DNA of 64,000 nucleotides, from the NCBI RefSeq assembly GCF_014534745.1, contig NZ_JACVVP010000031.1, forward strand, positions 26,495-90,494, in the 5' to 3' direction. A model generated the notes under the pieces. The model did no database searches, was not told the origin of the DNA, and worked only from the letters and a program-made list of their open reading frames with translations. Below are positions 54,898 to 64,000 of this stretch, piece by piece. The position numbers and the translations under genes were made by a program. How positions within the stretch are numbered: position 1 is the first letter of the stretch; each line of letters begins with the position of its first letter. Source of the DNA: Flammeovirga sp. EKP202 (GTDB lineage: Bacteria; Bacteroidota; Bacteroidia; Cytophagales; Flammeovirgaceae).

Positions 54898-55278
54898 TTA
54901 CTCAACAAGTACGTTGGTTGTAATTGAAATTTTAGTAGTAGTTTTTGCGTTTGAATAAACTGTGATTGGTTTATTCTGAACACCTCTTTTGCCTCTACTA
55001 TTAAATTTCACTAAAATCTCACCTTGATCACCTGGCTTAATAGGTTCTTTTGGCCAATTTGGTGCAGTACATCCACATGTAGTAGTAACATTTGTGATGA
55101 CTAAAGGAGCATCTCCAGTATTTGAAAACTTAAATGTATGCTCTACTACATCACCTTGGTGAATATCACCAAATTCATATGTTTTTTCTTCAAAAGTAAT
55201 AACAGGTCCAGCAGTATCTTGAGCAGATGCAACGATCCCAATTAGGCCTAAAAATAAGGCTAATACTAATTTTTTCAT
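54898..55278 (-). CDS. DUF1573 domain exported protein
   Basis: A 126-residue protein with a cleavable signal peptide (LVLALFLGLIGIVASAQ, cut near residue 20) and one DUF1573 beta-sandwich: YEFGDIHQGDVVEHTFKFSN and TTCGCTAPNWPKEPIKPGDQ. It is a paralogue of the lipoprotein at 21731-22210, sharing the TTCGCTAPNW core, but soluble in the periplasm or secreted. Function unknown. Monocistronic. Confidence 0.88.
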   Translation of the reverse strand: MKKLVLALFLGLIGIVASAQDTAGPVITFEEKTYEFGDIHQGDVVEHTFKFSNTGDAPLVITNVTTTCGCTAPNWPKEPIKPGDQGEILVKFNSRGKRGVQNKPITVYSNAKTTTKISITTNVLVE

Positions 55279-55547
55279 GGTTGAAGTAATTGTTTTTAAA
55301 TTGATTGAAAGACAATATATGAAAAAATAAAGAGTCTCTCGTGGGGATAAATTTACTATTATTTCTACAAATTCAACGTTTTATTAGACTTCTTAGTACC
55401 ACAACTTTTAAAATTTATGATTTTTATATCATAGTATTCTTTGCCCTTCAGCTTTTAAATTTTTAAATTTTGATGAAAAATATAGTAAATTGTAGTTTAC
55501 TCACATCCTGATTTATTAATTAAAACGACAAAAACAAACATTACAAC

Positions 55548-57335
55548 ATGAAGAAAACACACAAGTACGACATGGGTGTTATCGGTAACTGTGCATTTAT
55601 GGCCTATATCGATACAAAAGCAAGTGTTAGATGGTTATGCTGGCCAAGGTTTGATAGCAGTTTTGTTTTCGGTGACTTACTAGATGATGAAAAAGGAGGG
55701 GAGTTTTCTGTGAAACCCACAGCTAAAATTAAGGAGACCAAGCAGTATTATGTAACCAATACAAACATTCTTGTTACTGAAATTTATACTGAAGATGGTG
55801 ATTATAAAGTAACAGACTTTGCTCCACGTTTTGAGCAAGACGACCGTTACTATAAACCTTTAATGATGGTTCGTAAAATTGAACCAATGAAAGGAACACC
55901 TTCTGTACAAGTAGTATGTGACCCAAGAGGACATTATGGTGAGATGACTCCTCAAAAATCTCAAGGCAGTAATCATATCCGTTTTGAAGGTTTTGATCAG
56001 CAAATGAGATTAACAACCAATATTCCGTTGTCTTACGTGATGGAAGGTAACTCATTTGTATTAAGTGGTGCTGTATATACAGTATTAACTTACGGTGCTC
56101 CATTAGAAGCGGCCATCGAAAATACAGCTGAAAACTTTTATACTAGAACAAAGAGATATTGGAGAAATTGGGTGAAATCAACAAGTATTAGTTTCTTCCA
56201 TCAAGAAAAACTAATCCGTTCTTCTTTAATATTAAAAATACACCAATACGAAGATACAGGAGCAATCATAGCCTCTGGTACAACTTCACTTCCGGAATAT
56301 CATAAGAGTACACGTAACTGGGACTATCGTTACTGTTGGATGCGTGATACTTATTATACATTAAATGCCTTCAATAACATTGGTCACTTTGAAGAAGTTG
56401 AGGCTTATTTCAAATACATTGAAAATGTAACAAAGCAGGAAGAAGATCGTTATCAACCACTTTATACCATCACTGCTCAGAAGCAAATCACCGAAATCGA
56501 AATGCCTTTAAAAGGATATTTAGGTGAAAACAAGCCGGTAAGGATTGGTAATGATGCTTATACACATATTCAAAATGATGTTTATGGTCAGGTACTAACG
56601 TCATTACTTCCTCTATATGCGGATGAGCGTTTCACTAATAAGTATAGAATGCACACTAAGAAATTAGTGGAGCATACTTTACAGAAGATTGCTGATACGA
56701 TGGAGGAGAAAGATGCTGGATTATGGGAATTCAGAGATCGTCCTGGTCACTACTGCTATACTTTCCTCTTCCACTGGGCAGGTGCGAGTGCAGCATATAA
56801 AATGGCGCAGTACTTTGATGATGTGAAAATGGCAGACAAAGCTTTGAAGATCAAAGAGCGTGCAGCTGAAATGATCGAAAAGTGCTACGATGAGGAAACA
56901 GGAGTTTATATGCAAGCGGCTGGTGCAAAAGATATGGATGCTTCATGTCTTCAGTTGATCACCATGAATTACCTTGATCCGAACTCTGAAAGAGCAAGAC
57001 GTCACTTAGCAGGGATGGAAAAAGAGTTAATGGCAAAAGATGGCTTATTCTATCGTTATAAGCACGTAGATGATTTTGGTGCTCCAGAAACAACATTCTT
57101 GATCTGTGCTTACTGGTACATTGAGGCATTAGCATGCGTAGGAAGAATTAAAGAAGCAATTGATTACTTCGAGAAAGTAAGTAGTTATGCAAACCACGTA
57201 GGTTTATTATCAGAAGATGTGGATTCTTCAGATGGTAGTCAGTGGGGTAACTTCCCTCAAACTTACAGTCATGTAGGTTTAATGAATGCAGCGTATAGAA
57301 TTTCGAAGAAATTAGACTTACCTAACTTCTTATAG
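55548..57335 (+). CDS. Glycoside hydrolase family 15 protein (glucoamylase/trehalase type)
   Basis: A 595-residue cytoplasmic enzyme (no signal peptide) of the GH15 family, which hydrolyses alpha-glucosidic bonds, e.g. in trehalose or maltooligosaccharides. The N-terminal beta domain begins IGNCAFMAYIDTKASVRWLC. The (alpha/alpha)6 barrel carries STRNWDYRYCWMRDTYYTL (about 257-275), the putative acid Glu394 in LWEFRD, and the putative base Glu556 in LLSEDVDSS followed by WGNFPQTYSHVGLMNAAYRI. I assign the catalytic pair by family pattern. Substrate cannot be told from sequence; several bacterial relatives are trehalases. Monocistronic. Confidence 0.9.
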   Translation: MKKTHKYDMGVIGNCAFMAYIDTKASVRWLCWPRFDSSFVFGDLLDDEKGGEFSVKPTAKIKETKQYYVTNTNILVTEIYTEDGDYKVTDFAPRFEQDDRYYKPLMMVRKIEPMKGTPSVQVVCDPRGHYGEMTPQKSQGSNHIRFEGFDQQMRLTTNIPLSYVMEGNSFVLSGAVYTVLTYGAPLEAAIENTAENFYTRTKRYWRNWVKSTSISFFHQEKLIRSSLILKIHQYEDTGAIIASGTTSLPEYHKSTRNWDYRYCWMRDTYYTLNAFNNIGHFEEVEAYFKYIENVTKQEEDRYQPLYTITAQKQITEIEMPLKGYLGENKPVRIGNDAYTHIQNDVYGQVLTSLLPLYADERFTNKYRMHTKKLVEHTLQKIADTMEEKDAGLWEFRDRPGHYCYTFLFHWAGASAAYKMAQYFDDVKMADKALKIKERAAEMIEKCYDEETGVYMQAAGAKDMDASCLQLITMNYLDPNSERARRHLAGMEKELMAKDGLFYRYKHVDDFGAPETTFLICAYWYIEALACVGRIKEAIDYFEKVSSYANHVGLLSEDVDSSDGSQWGNFPQTYSHVGLMNAAYRISKKLDLPNFL

Positions 57336-57364
57336 AATAAGGGAGTTTTTAATAAAATAAAAAG

Positions 57365-57392
57365 AGGGTAGTAATCGTAGGGTTGCTACCCT
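57365..57392. terminator. Bidirectional terminator after GH15 gene and small minus-strand frame
   Basis: AGGGTAG / CTACCCT, extended by AA/TT pairs, with a loop of about 8 bases. It is T-rich on the right and, read on the minus strand, followed by CTCTTTTTATTTT, so it can end transcription both ways. Confidence 0.75.
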
Positions 57393-57396
57393 TTAT

Positions 57397-57477
57397 TTAT
57401 TTTCCAAAAATGATGTATTTCATCAATAGGAAAAATGTGACTAAAGCGAGTCCAAAGTATTTAACAAAATTCGTCAT
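57397..57477 (-). CDS. Possible 26-residue single-pass membrane peptide
   Basis: The minus-strand ATG at 57477 opens a 26-codon frame ending TAA at 57397: a short polar start (MTNFVKYFG), a hydrophobic core (LALVTFFLLMKYIIF) and a terminal GK. It would be a single membrane helix with flanking lysines. The terminator at 57365-57392 begins 5 bases after its stop and suits this direction too. Small membrane peptides of this size are common but usually unannotated. No promoter box was identified and AT-rich DNA often yields hydrophobic frames, so support is moderate. Confidence 0.4.
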   Translation of the reverse strand: MTNFVKYFGLALVTFFLLMKYIIFGK

Positions 57478-57820
57478 AGTAATAAAACAGTAATTTAATT
57501 GGGGTTTTGAATTCGTCTACAACTATTAGACAATCAATGTTTAAAGCACGACACCAATTTCATTAAAGCTTTATAATCATTCACAATAAAATACAATCTG
57601 TATTTTCTCTATACAATTTAATTTAAGACAAAATGTCTTGTTAGTTCTTTGTTTTCCAGTTGTTTAATGACTTTTCGTCATGAGTCGAATTAATTTTTGA
57701 GTACAATTAAGTAAATGTGTCTGTTTTTTCACTTTTGAACAGTTATTGATCCATAAAGTTTGTAAAGCAAATAATACAGTTTTACAAAATAGCTACAATT
57801 AACACAATCAGAATAGATTT
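57478..57820. other. clpB upstream region
   Basis: 343 AT-rich bases before clpB. No CIRCE (GTTAGCACTC) element, which would indicate HrcA control, and no exact TAnnTTTG box with a good -33 partner was seen. ACTTTTCGTCATGAGTCGAAT near 57668 is a short imperfect dyad. Confidence 0.4.
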
Positions 57821-60430
57821 ATGAATTTTGAAAAATATACAATCCGATCGCAAGAGGCTTTGCAAAAGGCACAGACGATTGCAAAAGGATTACAACAACA
57901 AGTAATAGAAACAGGTCATTTATTGAAAGCGATTATTCAGCAAGAGGATAATATGATTTCATTTTTGACCAATAAAATAAAAGCAGATAAGACTAACTTA
58001 GATCAACAAGTAGATCAAATAGTACAAGGATATCCGAAGTCAACAGGAGATAATCCCTATTTATCAAATGATGCTGCAAAAGCACTTCAAGCCGCTGAGC
58101 GTTTCATGAGCGAGATGGAAGATGAGTTTGTCGCTGTTGAGCATATTTTATTAGGCTTATTAGATGGTGGTGATAAAGTAGCACAGTTATTAAAACAAGC
58201 GGGCTTTACAAAGGACTATCTTAAAAAGGCCATTACTGAATTAAGAAAAGGAAATAAAGTAACAGATCAGAACGCTGAAGGCCAATATCAATCTTTAGAA
58301 AGATATGCAATTGATTTAACTCAAATGGCCCGAGATGGAAAATTGGATCCGGTTATTGGTCGTGATGAGGAAATTCGAAGAGTACTTCAGATTTTATCAA
58401 GAAGAACCAAAAACAACCCAATGTTGATTGGTGAGCCTGGGGTTGGTAAAACAGCCATTGCTGAAGGATTAGCTCAAAGAATTGTTGCAGGTGATATTCC
58501 AGAAAATCTAGAAGATATCAGTATTGCATCCTTAGATATGGGAGCTTTGGTAGCGGGTGCAAAATATAAAGGTGAATTTGAAGAGCGTTTAAAAGCAGTC
58601 ATCAAAGAAGTTCAAAGTGCCGATGGTAAAATCATTTTATTTATAGATGAGATTCATACTTTGATTGGTGCAGGAGCTGGAGGTGATAGTGCCATGGATG
58701 CTGCTAACTTATTGAAACCAGCCCTAGCAAGAGGAGAACTAAGATCTATTGGTGCAACTACACTAAAAGAGTATCAAAAATATATTGAAAAAGATAAAGC
58801 CCTTGAAAGACGTTTTCAACCAGTAACTGTTGGAGAGCCATCAGTTGATGATGCGATTTCAATTCTTAGAGGTATTAAAGAAAAGTATGAAGTTCATCAT
58901 GGTGTAAGAATTAAGGATGATGCCATTATTGCTTCAGTAAAACTTTCTGATCGATATATTTCAGATCGTTTTCTTCCTGATAAGGCTATTGACTTGATGG
59001 ACGAAGCTGCTTCAAGAATGAGAATTCAAATGAACTCAATGCCTGAAGAGGTAGATGAGATCAAAAGAAAGGTCATGCAATTGGAAATAGAAAGAGAGGC
59101 AATTCGCAGAGAAAAGGATATTGAAAAAGAAAATATCTTAACGGACCAAATTCGAATTCTAACAGGAAAACTGAATGAATTAGAAGACGAATGGAAACGT
59201 GAAAAACAAACATTGGACGGTATCAAGCAGTTAAAGCGTGATATTGATAAGTATAAAATAGAAGCAGATCAAGCGGAGCGTTCAGGTGATTATGGACGAG
59301 TTGCTGAAATTCGTTATGGTAAGATTGTAGAAGCTGAAAAACAGCTTGAAATTTTACAGCAGGATGCGGAGAAAGAATCAACATCTGGTAATGTGATGTT
59401 ACGAACTGAGGTCAACTCAGAAGATATAGCTGAAGTAGTATCAAGGTGGACAGGTATACCTGTTGCTAAGATGGTACAAGGCGAAAGAGAAAAATTACTT
59501 TACCTTGAAAATGAACTTGGGAAACGAGTGGCAGGACAAGATGAAGCAATTACAGCCATATCAGATGCCGTAAGGAGAAGTCGTGCAGGGTTGCAAGATC
59601 CTCGAAGACCAATTGGTTCATTCTTATTCTTAGGCTCTACTGGCGTCGGTAAAACGGAGCTTGCTAAAGCTTTGGCAGATTACTTATTCGATGATGAAAA
59701 GGCAATGGTTCGTATTGATATGTCAGAATATCAGGAGAAACATGCAGTAAGTCGCTTGATCGGAGCGCCTCCAGGTTATGTTGGATATGATGAAGGTGGA
59801 CAACTTACAGAAGAAGTAAGAAGAAGACCTTATTCAGTAATTCTATTAGATGAAATTGAGAAAGCACATCCAGATGTATTCAATATTTTATTACAAGTAT
59901 TGGATGATGGACGTCTTACAGATAATAAAGGACGTGTTGCGGATTTCAAGAATACAATTGTCATTATGACTTCCAATATGGGAGCTCATTTTATGATGGA
60001 CAAAATAAATGATCTTGATAAAGCGAGTTCATCAATTGAAAAAGAGGAGATTCTTGAGAGTTGTAGAGATAAAGCTTTGGACTTATTGAAAAATACGGTT
60101 CGACCAGAATTTTTAAATAGAATAGATGAGGTATTAATGTTCCAACCTCTTACTAGAGAGAACATGAGAAAAATTGCTTCAATTCAATTCAAGGATATAC
60201 AGAAAAGGATCCATACGAATGGTATAGAGATAGAAATTACTCCGGAAGCTTTAGATAAAGTATCCAATTTAGGTTATGAGCCAGAATTTGGAGCAAGACC
60301 TTTAAAAAGAGTAATGCAAAGATATATCTTGAATGACTTATCGAAATCTATTTTGAAAGGTGATGTTCAGAAAGATTCAATCGTATTAATTGATGTCGAA
60401 AATGATCAATTAGTATTTAAGAATAAATAG
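57821..60430 (+). CDS. clpB: ATP-dependent disaggregase ClpB
   Basis: An 869-residue Hsp100 chaperone that, with DnaK, extracts proteins from aggregates. The N domain (about 1-145) starts YTIRSQEALQKAQTIAKG. AAA1 has GEPGVGKT (about 205-212) and Walker B ILFIDEIHTLIGAG. The coiled-coil middle domain (about 410-530), present here, marks ClpB against ClpA/ClpC. AAA2 has GSTGVGKT (about 605-612), VILLDEIEKAHPDVFN and the arginine-finger region RPEFLNRIDE. Length is typical. Monocistronic, upstream of a shared terminator. Confidence 0.96.
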   Translation: MNFEKYTIRSQEALQKAQTIAKGLQQQVIETGHLLKAIIQQEDNMISFLTNKIKADKTNLDQQVDQIVQGYPKSTGDNPYLSNDAAKALQAAERFMSEMEDEFVAVEHILLGLLDGGDKVAQLLKQAGFTKDYLKKAITELRKGNKVTDQNAEGQYQSLERYAIDLTQMARDGKLDPVIGRDEEIRRVLQILSRRTKNNPMLIGEPGVGKTAIAEGLAQRIVAGDIPENLEDISIASLDMGALVAGAKYKGEFEERLKAVIKEVQSADGKIILFIDEIHTLIGAGAGGDSAMDAANLLKPALARGELRSIGATTLKEYQKYIEKDKALERRFQPVTVGEPSVDDAISILRGIKEKYEVHHGVRIKDDAIIASVKLSDRYISDRFLPDKAIDLMDEAASRMRIQMNSMPEEVDEIKRKVMQLEIEREAIRREKDIEKENILTDQIRILTGKLNELEDEWKREKQTLDGIKQLKRDIDKYKIEADQAERSGDYGRVAEIRYGKIVEAEKQLEILQQDAEKESTSGNVMLRTEVNSEDIAEVVSRWTGIPVAKMVQGEREKLLYLENELGKRVAGQDEAITAISDAVRRSRAGLQDPRRPIGSFLFLGSTGVGKTELAKALADYLFDDEKAMVRIDMSEYQEKHAVSRLIGAPPGYVGYDEGGQLTEEVRRRPYSVILLDEIEKAHPDVFNILLQVLDDGRLTDNKGRVADFKNTIVIMTSNMGAHFMMDKINDLDKASSSIEKEEILESCRDKALDLLKNTVRPEFLNRIDEVLMFQPLTRENMRKIASIQFKDIQKRIHTNGIEIEITPEALDKVSNLGYEPEFGARPLKRVMQRYILNDLSKSILKGDVQKDSIVLIDVENDQLVFKNK

Positions 60431-60444
60431 GTGTTTTAGAATGA

Positions 60445-60480
60445 AAAGAGCGGAGTTTCGTAAGAGATTTCGCTTTTTTT
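60445..60480. terminator. Terminator between converging clpB and small secreted-protein gene
   Basis: AAAGAGCG pairs with CGCTTTTT (one G-U pair) around a structured loop, T-rich on the right. It lies 14 bases after clpB and abuts the stop of the minus-strand gene at 60479. Confidence 0.6.
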
Positions 60481-60889
60481 ATCTTAATACAATGGATCTT
60501 GATTTTTCAACATTGTCAATTAATGCTTTTTTAGCATCTGTAGCACTTCTCAAATCAGAGTAGACACCTTCAATACAGTTTAAATTAATGTGAATTACAT
60601 TTTTGGGATACTTTTTTGAGACCTCATTTTCAAACTTTGCTAAGATCTTATATTTCTCTTGAGCAAAATTCTTGATGTTTACCTGAATGATTGAAGATAC
60701 AATTTCAGTGTCTCCTTCTAAACAGTCTTTCTTAACTGTTTTAAGAAAGATGTAACGTGTGCTAGACAATGTAGCATTCTCCTCCAACTTAGCAGTTTTT
60801 GAAGTCGGTTCATTACTGTCGACGATAGCAAATGATGTATTTACTGTGAAAAGTAAAAACACAAGTGCTAGTAAGGAATTTAATCGCAT
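60479..60889 (-). CDS. Small exported protein of unknown function
   Basis: A 136-residue protein with a signal peptide (LNSLLALVFLLFTVNTSFA, cut near residue 21). The mature part is about 115 residues with two Cys (in KKDCLEGDTE and INLNCIEGVY) that could form a disulfide, plus the helix-like segment FAQEKYKILAKFENEVSKKYP and YSDLRSATDAKKALIDNVEKS at the C-terminus. I recognise no family. Periplasmic or secreted location is inferred from the signal. Confidence 0.7.
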   Translation of the reverse strand: MRLNSLLALVFLLFTVNTSFAIVDSNEPTSKTAKLEENATLSSTRYIFLKTVKKDCLEGDTEIVSSIIQVNIKNFAQEKYKILAKFENEVSKKYPKNVIHINLNCIEGVYSDLRSATDAKKALIDNVEKSRSIVLR

Positions 60890-61303
60890 TGAAAAAATGA
60901 TCAGTAGTAATATGTTATTTAATTGTTATCAAGGGGGATACCTTATCACAATAATAATGAATAAATTTTTGATATGAAATAAATTATATAAAAAATGTAT
61001 TTTACACTATTGATTATTATAAATATCGAACTATTTTCATATTTAGATTAAAATATTGATAATTTAATGTTAAGCGAAATATAATTCTGTTATATAATAA
61101 TTCTTAATAAGATAATAATATTATGTGTTATTTTTTTGGATAATACTAATATAATCTTCTGTTTGAAAAACATGGAATTCACTGAAAATCAATAAGTAAT
61201 ATTTTGGCTGTAAAATTTGAGAATTCTTTTTGATAAGAATTTAGGCTTTCAGTAATACTCTTCTTAATTTACTCATCAATTCTTTAATATTATAACTGAA
61301 ACT
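60890..61303. other. Intergenic region, nothing recognised
   Basis: 414 strongly AT-rich bases between divergent genes. Promoters for both neighbours should lie here, but no exact TAnnTTTG with a -33 partner, RNA gene or repeat was seen. Confidence 0.5.
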
Positions 61304-63760
61304 ATGCAAAGACTACTATTCTATAGTCAGTGGATATGTTTATTTTTTTTATCAACATTTTCATACAGCCAAACTTTAAAATCACCCTCCGAATTTTTAG
61401 AATATAATTTAGGAACCCAATTTACATATCATCATAAAATACATGATTACCTTTCTTACCTGGCAGGTCAATCACTAAAGGTTGAATATATTCCATATGG
61501 TAAAACATATGAAGGTAGGCCTCTTTTTGTTTTAGCAGTGTCTTCAGAAGGAAATATTCAAAATTTAGAAAGCATACGTCAATCTAATTTACAAAGAGCG
61601 GGATTTATAAAAGGAGAGCCAGCTTATACTAAAGCAGTAGTATGGTTAGGTTATAATGTGCATGGCAATGAAGCTTCAGGATCTGAAGTAGCAATGAAAG
61701 TAGCTTATGAATTGTTGGATATAAAATATGAAGAGTTATTAAAAGACCTTGTTATAATAATTGATCCTTGCTTGAATCCTGACGGAAGAGACAGGTATGT
61801 GAATAATTTCCGAGCTAAAGGCGGCGTATTTATCAATCAAAAACCCGCTACATGGGAACATGTTGAGGCTTGGCCAACTGGACGGTACAATCATTATCTT
61901 TTTGATTTGAATAGAGACTGGGCTTGGGGAACACAAATTGAAACAAAACATAGGACTAACTTATATAAACAATGGTATCCTCAGATATTTGTTGATTTTC
62001 ATGAAATGATGCCTCAGTATTCTTATTTCTTTGGGCCTTCTGCTGACCCTATTCATAAAGAAGTAACAACATGGCAAAAAAAATATCAGAAAATAGCCTC
62101 GGCAAAGTATGAAACTTATTTCCAATCTCAAGATTGGGAATATTTTACTCGGAAAGTATTCGATTTATTATATCCTAGTTATGGAGATAGTTGGACCTGT
62201 TTTAATGGTGCAGTTGGTTTTACTTTTGAACAAGGAGGGCATGGAGTTGCAGGGTTATCCTATAAATCAAAAAGAGAAGCGAAGGAGATTACTTTGGAAG
62301 GTAGAATTCAAAAACACTTTGAAACATCAATACTCACTACAATTTTAGCTTCTGAGTATAAAGATGAACTATTGAAAGAGTATGAAGACTTTTTTCACCC
62401 TACTAATAGTACCATCACGAAATTCATTATTACTCCAACGAAACATAATTCAAATAATATTGAGTTGATGACTTCTATATTGGAAAGGCAGGGAATTGTA
62501 AGGGAAGAAGTATCAAAAGGTAAAGTAGTAAAAGGTTACAGCTATTTCGACCAGGAAGAAGTGAAAAGAAAAGTTGAAAAAGGAGATGTAGTTTTTTCAA
62601 CAGATCAAAAGATGGGACGAATGTTGAAAGTCTTATTGGAGCCAAAAGCCGAGTTTACAGATTCTACAACATATGATCTTACAGCATGGTCTTTACCCTA
62701 TGCATTCGGTTTGGATATGTTGGAGACAGAAGATGAAATAGAAAAGACTTTATATAAACCTACTTTAGTTAATAGTTCATTTGATGAAAGTACTTTGACA
62801 GACTCCACTTTCTTTATTTTACAATGGGAGTCGGTGTCCGATGTTAAGCTGATTGCTCAATTAATGCAGGAAGAAATCAAAGTGGGGTATTTAACAGAAG
62901 ATTTTCTTTTTAAGAATCAAACTATTTCTAAAGGAGATATTGTCTTCCCTTATTTTGGTCTGATGATGTCTCATAAGTTTGATCTATTTAAGAAAATCAT
63001 AGAAGAAAATAACATAAGTACGCAGATCATACATATTAATGACGCCAAGTGGGAAAAGAAAGTGGAAGTAATGGAGCGGCCTAGAATAGCAATTTTAGCT
63101 GGTGAAGATGTAAACCCCGTGAAGTTTGGAAGTCTTTGGTATTACTTTGATAAAATAATTGAATATCCTGTTGATGTTTTTTATACAGATAAAGTAACCG
63201 GTTTTGATTTATCAAAAGTAAATACAGTGATTTTATCAGATGGAGAATATAGTTCGAAGATATCTGTTTTAATAAAAGACTTTATAGGAAAAGGAGGGAA
63301 GGTTATCCTTTTAGAAAATGCTATAAACGTTATTGAGGAAATTGATGAACTAGAGATGAGCAAAAAGATGAGTAAGTCTTTTAATATGGAAACAATGCTT
63401 ATCACAAAAGGTAAAACGGAGAATAAGGCACTAGGGTGTATTTTAGAGTTAAGTTTACCAAGTTCTTCTTTAATATCGAAAGGTGTCGAGAAAGAATATT
63501 TCACGATTAAGGAAAATAGTAATAAGCTTCCCTTGTTGAGTCATGGTTATAATATTGGTTTAATAACCAAAAGTGAAGCTATTTCTGGCTACTTAGGTGA
63601 AGAATTGAAAAAAAAATTAGGAGGATCATCCCTAATTGCAGCTGAGAAATACAACAAGGGGCAAGTGTTTTACTATGTAGATAACCCTTTAATTAGAGGT
63701 TTTTGGGTAAATGGAATGCATCTATTCTCTAACAGTATATTTTTTGATCTAGAAAGATAA
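61304..63760 (+). CDS. M14 family zinc carboxypeptidase, exported
   Basis: An 818-residue metallopeptidase with a signal peptide (WICLFFLSTFSYSQ, cut near residue 24). The M14 catalytic domain (about 35-350) shows the zinc ligands His120 and Glu123 in VHGNEASG, His233 in VDFHEM, the substrate-binding NPDGRDRY and NRDWAW blocks, and the catalytic Glu309 in FTFEQGGHG. The C-terminal half (about 380-810) contains a GATase/ThuA-like segment (PRIAILAGEDVNPVKFG ... VNTVILSDGEYSS ... GGKVILLENA) common in this M14 subfamily. It probably degrades peptides in the periplasm or outside the cell. No C-terminal T9SS sorting domain is evident. Monocistronic. Confidence 0.9.
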   Translation: MQRLLFYSQWICLFFLSTFSYSQTLKSPSEFLEYNLGTQFTYHHKIHDYLSYLAGQSLKVEYIPYGKTYEGRPLFVLAVSSEGNIQNLESIRQSNLQRAGFIKGEPAYTKAVVWLGYNVHGNEASGSEVAMKVAYELLDIKYEELLKDLVIIIDPCLNPDGRDRYVNNFRAKGGVFINQKPATWEHVEAWPTGRYNHYLFDLNRDWAWGTQIETKHRTNLYKQWYPQIFVDFHEMMPQYSYFFGPSADPIHKEVTTWQKKYQKIASAKYETYFQSQDWEYFTRKVFDLLYPSYGDSWTCFNGAVGFTFEQGGHGVAGLSYKSKREAKEITLEGRIQKHFETSILTTILASEYKDELLKEYEDFFHPTNSTITKFIITPTKHNSNNIELMTSILERQGIVREEVSKGKVVKGYSYFDQEEVKRKVEKGDVVFSTDQKMGRMLKVLLEPKAEFTDSTTYDLTAWSLPYAFGLDMLETEDEIEKTLYKPTLVNSSFDESTLTDSTFFILQWESVSDVKLIAQLMQEEIKVGYLTEDFLFKNQTISKGDIVFPYFGLMMSHKFDLFKKIIEENNISTQIIHINDAKWEKKVEVMERPRIAILAGEDVNPVKFGSLWYYFDKIIEYPVDVFYTDKVTGFDLSKVNTVILSDGEYSSKISVLIKDFIGKGGKVILLENAINVIEEIDELEMSKKMSKSFNMETMLITKGKTENKALGCILELSLPSSSLISKGVEKEYFTIKENSNKLPLLSHGYNIGLITKSEAISGYLGEELKKKLGGSSLIAAEKYNKGQVFYYVDNPLIRGFWVNGMHLFSNSIFFDLER

Positions 63761-63833
63761 TATTTAAAATATTGATTTTAAGTGATATGTAGGTTTATTC
63801 ATTTTTATTTAAATCAAAAAATGAATAAACCTA

Positions 63834-63863
63834 TTGCATTTAAAAAACCTTCTATTACCTTTG
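63834..63863 (+). promoter_or_regulatory. Strong promoter reading off the right edge
   Basis: TTG (63834-63836), then a 19-base spacer and TACCTTTG (63856-63863) followed by CACTCCC, in the TTG-N19-TAnnTTTG form. Downstream is a small hairpin TCAGC/GCTGA (63873-63887) and no open frame to the window end, so the transcript may be a stable RNA operon (tRNA or rRNA) starting beyond 64,000. No 16S sequence is reached. Confidence 0.55.
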
Positions 63864-64000
63864 CACTCCCTTCAGCAAACGGCTGAGGAAAAAACATGAT
63901 GTAAAAGAAGACTTTTGAGAGACATAATAATTTGTTTCTAAGTTGATTAAAGCGATGAAAAATTAAGTTTCTAAATAAAACAAAATAAGCATTGCAAATT

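Overview
The window is AT-rich chromosomal DNA from a member of the Bacteroidota, most likely order Cytophagales and plausibly a marine Flammeovirga-like organism (the genus is a guess). The evidence is a GldN/PorN type IX secretion protein, DUF4175, DUF349, DUF1573 and YbbR proteins of Bacteroidota type, lipoproteins with short lipoboxes, and promoters of the Bacteroidota form TAnnTTTG. No phage, transposase, CRISPR array or rRNA gene was seen. The gene content is mostly housekeeping.

Layout. 1-3.1 kb: metG (minus, cut by the left edge) and a SAM methyltransferase. 3.1-6.9 kb: a TPR lipoprotein-like/secreted protein, then 1.6 kb of gene-free AT-rich DNA packed with DnaA-box matches, which I read as a candidate replication origin (oriC). 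6.9-18.6 kb, all minus strand: an Ig-like lipoprotein, mnmG, a 480-bp gap with three parS-like ParB sites, then ybeY, an RsbW-like kinase and DUF4175, an oligopeptide-type binding lipoprotein, xth and a conserved hypothetical. 18.8-26.9 kb, plus strand: comF, initiator tRNA-Met, nusB, ytxH, a DUF1573 lipoprotein, yajC-ybbR-coaE, purH and a pterin dehydratase. 26.9-30.7 kb, minus: mutL and ettA. 31.2-41.4 kb, plus: a DUF349 protein with a 160-residue Gly/Tyr/Gln/Arg tandem repeat, an isolated gldN, and an alpha-2-macroglobulin lipoprotein gene overlapping an Omp85-type barrel gene. 41.7-44.4 kb: two ECF sigma-factor loci, one coupled to a protein that looks like an anti-sigma factor joined to an outer-membrane barrel. 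44.7-54 kb: tadA, a TPR protein, then a YqiJ-like membrane protein, a flotillin (YqiK-like) and a 1,619-residue AAA+ ATPase. 54.1-64 kb: an FkbM methyltransferase, a second DUF1573 protein, a GH15 glucanohydrolase, a possible 26-residue membrane peptide, clpB, a small secreted protein, an M14 carboxypeptidase and a strong promoter reading off the right edge.

Most notable. (1) The DnaA-box cluster and the parS cluster lie 4-5 kb apart, flanking mnmG; together they suggest this window holds the chromosome origin and its segregation centromere. (2) The YqiJ / flotillin / giant AAA+ ATPase cassette is the best candidate for a poorly described system, probably a membrane-stress or conflict module. 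(3) The DUF349 protein carries an RGG-like low-complexity insert. (4) A sigma factor overlaps a gene for an anti-sigma/beta-barrel fusion. (5) Dispersed structured repeats occur beside the origin and between the flotillin and ATPase genes.

All calls come from reading the sequence by eye; no database search or alignment was run.
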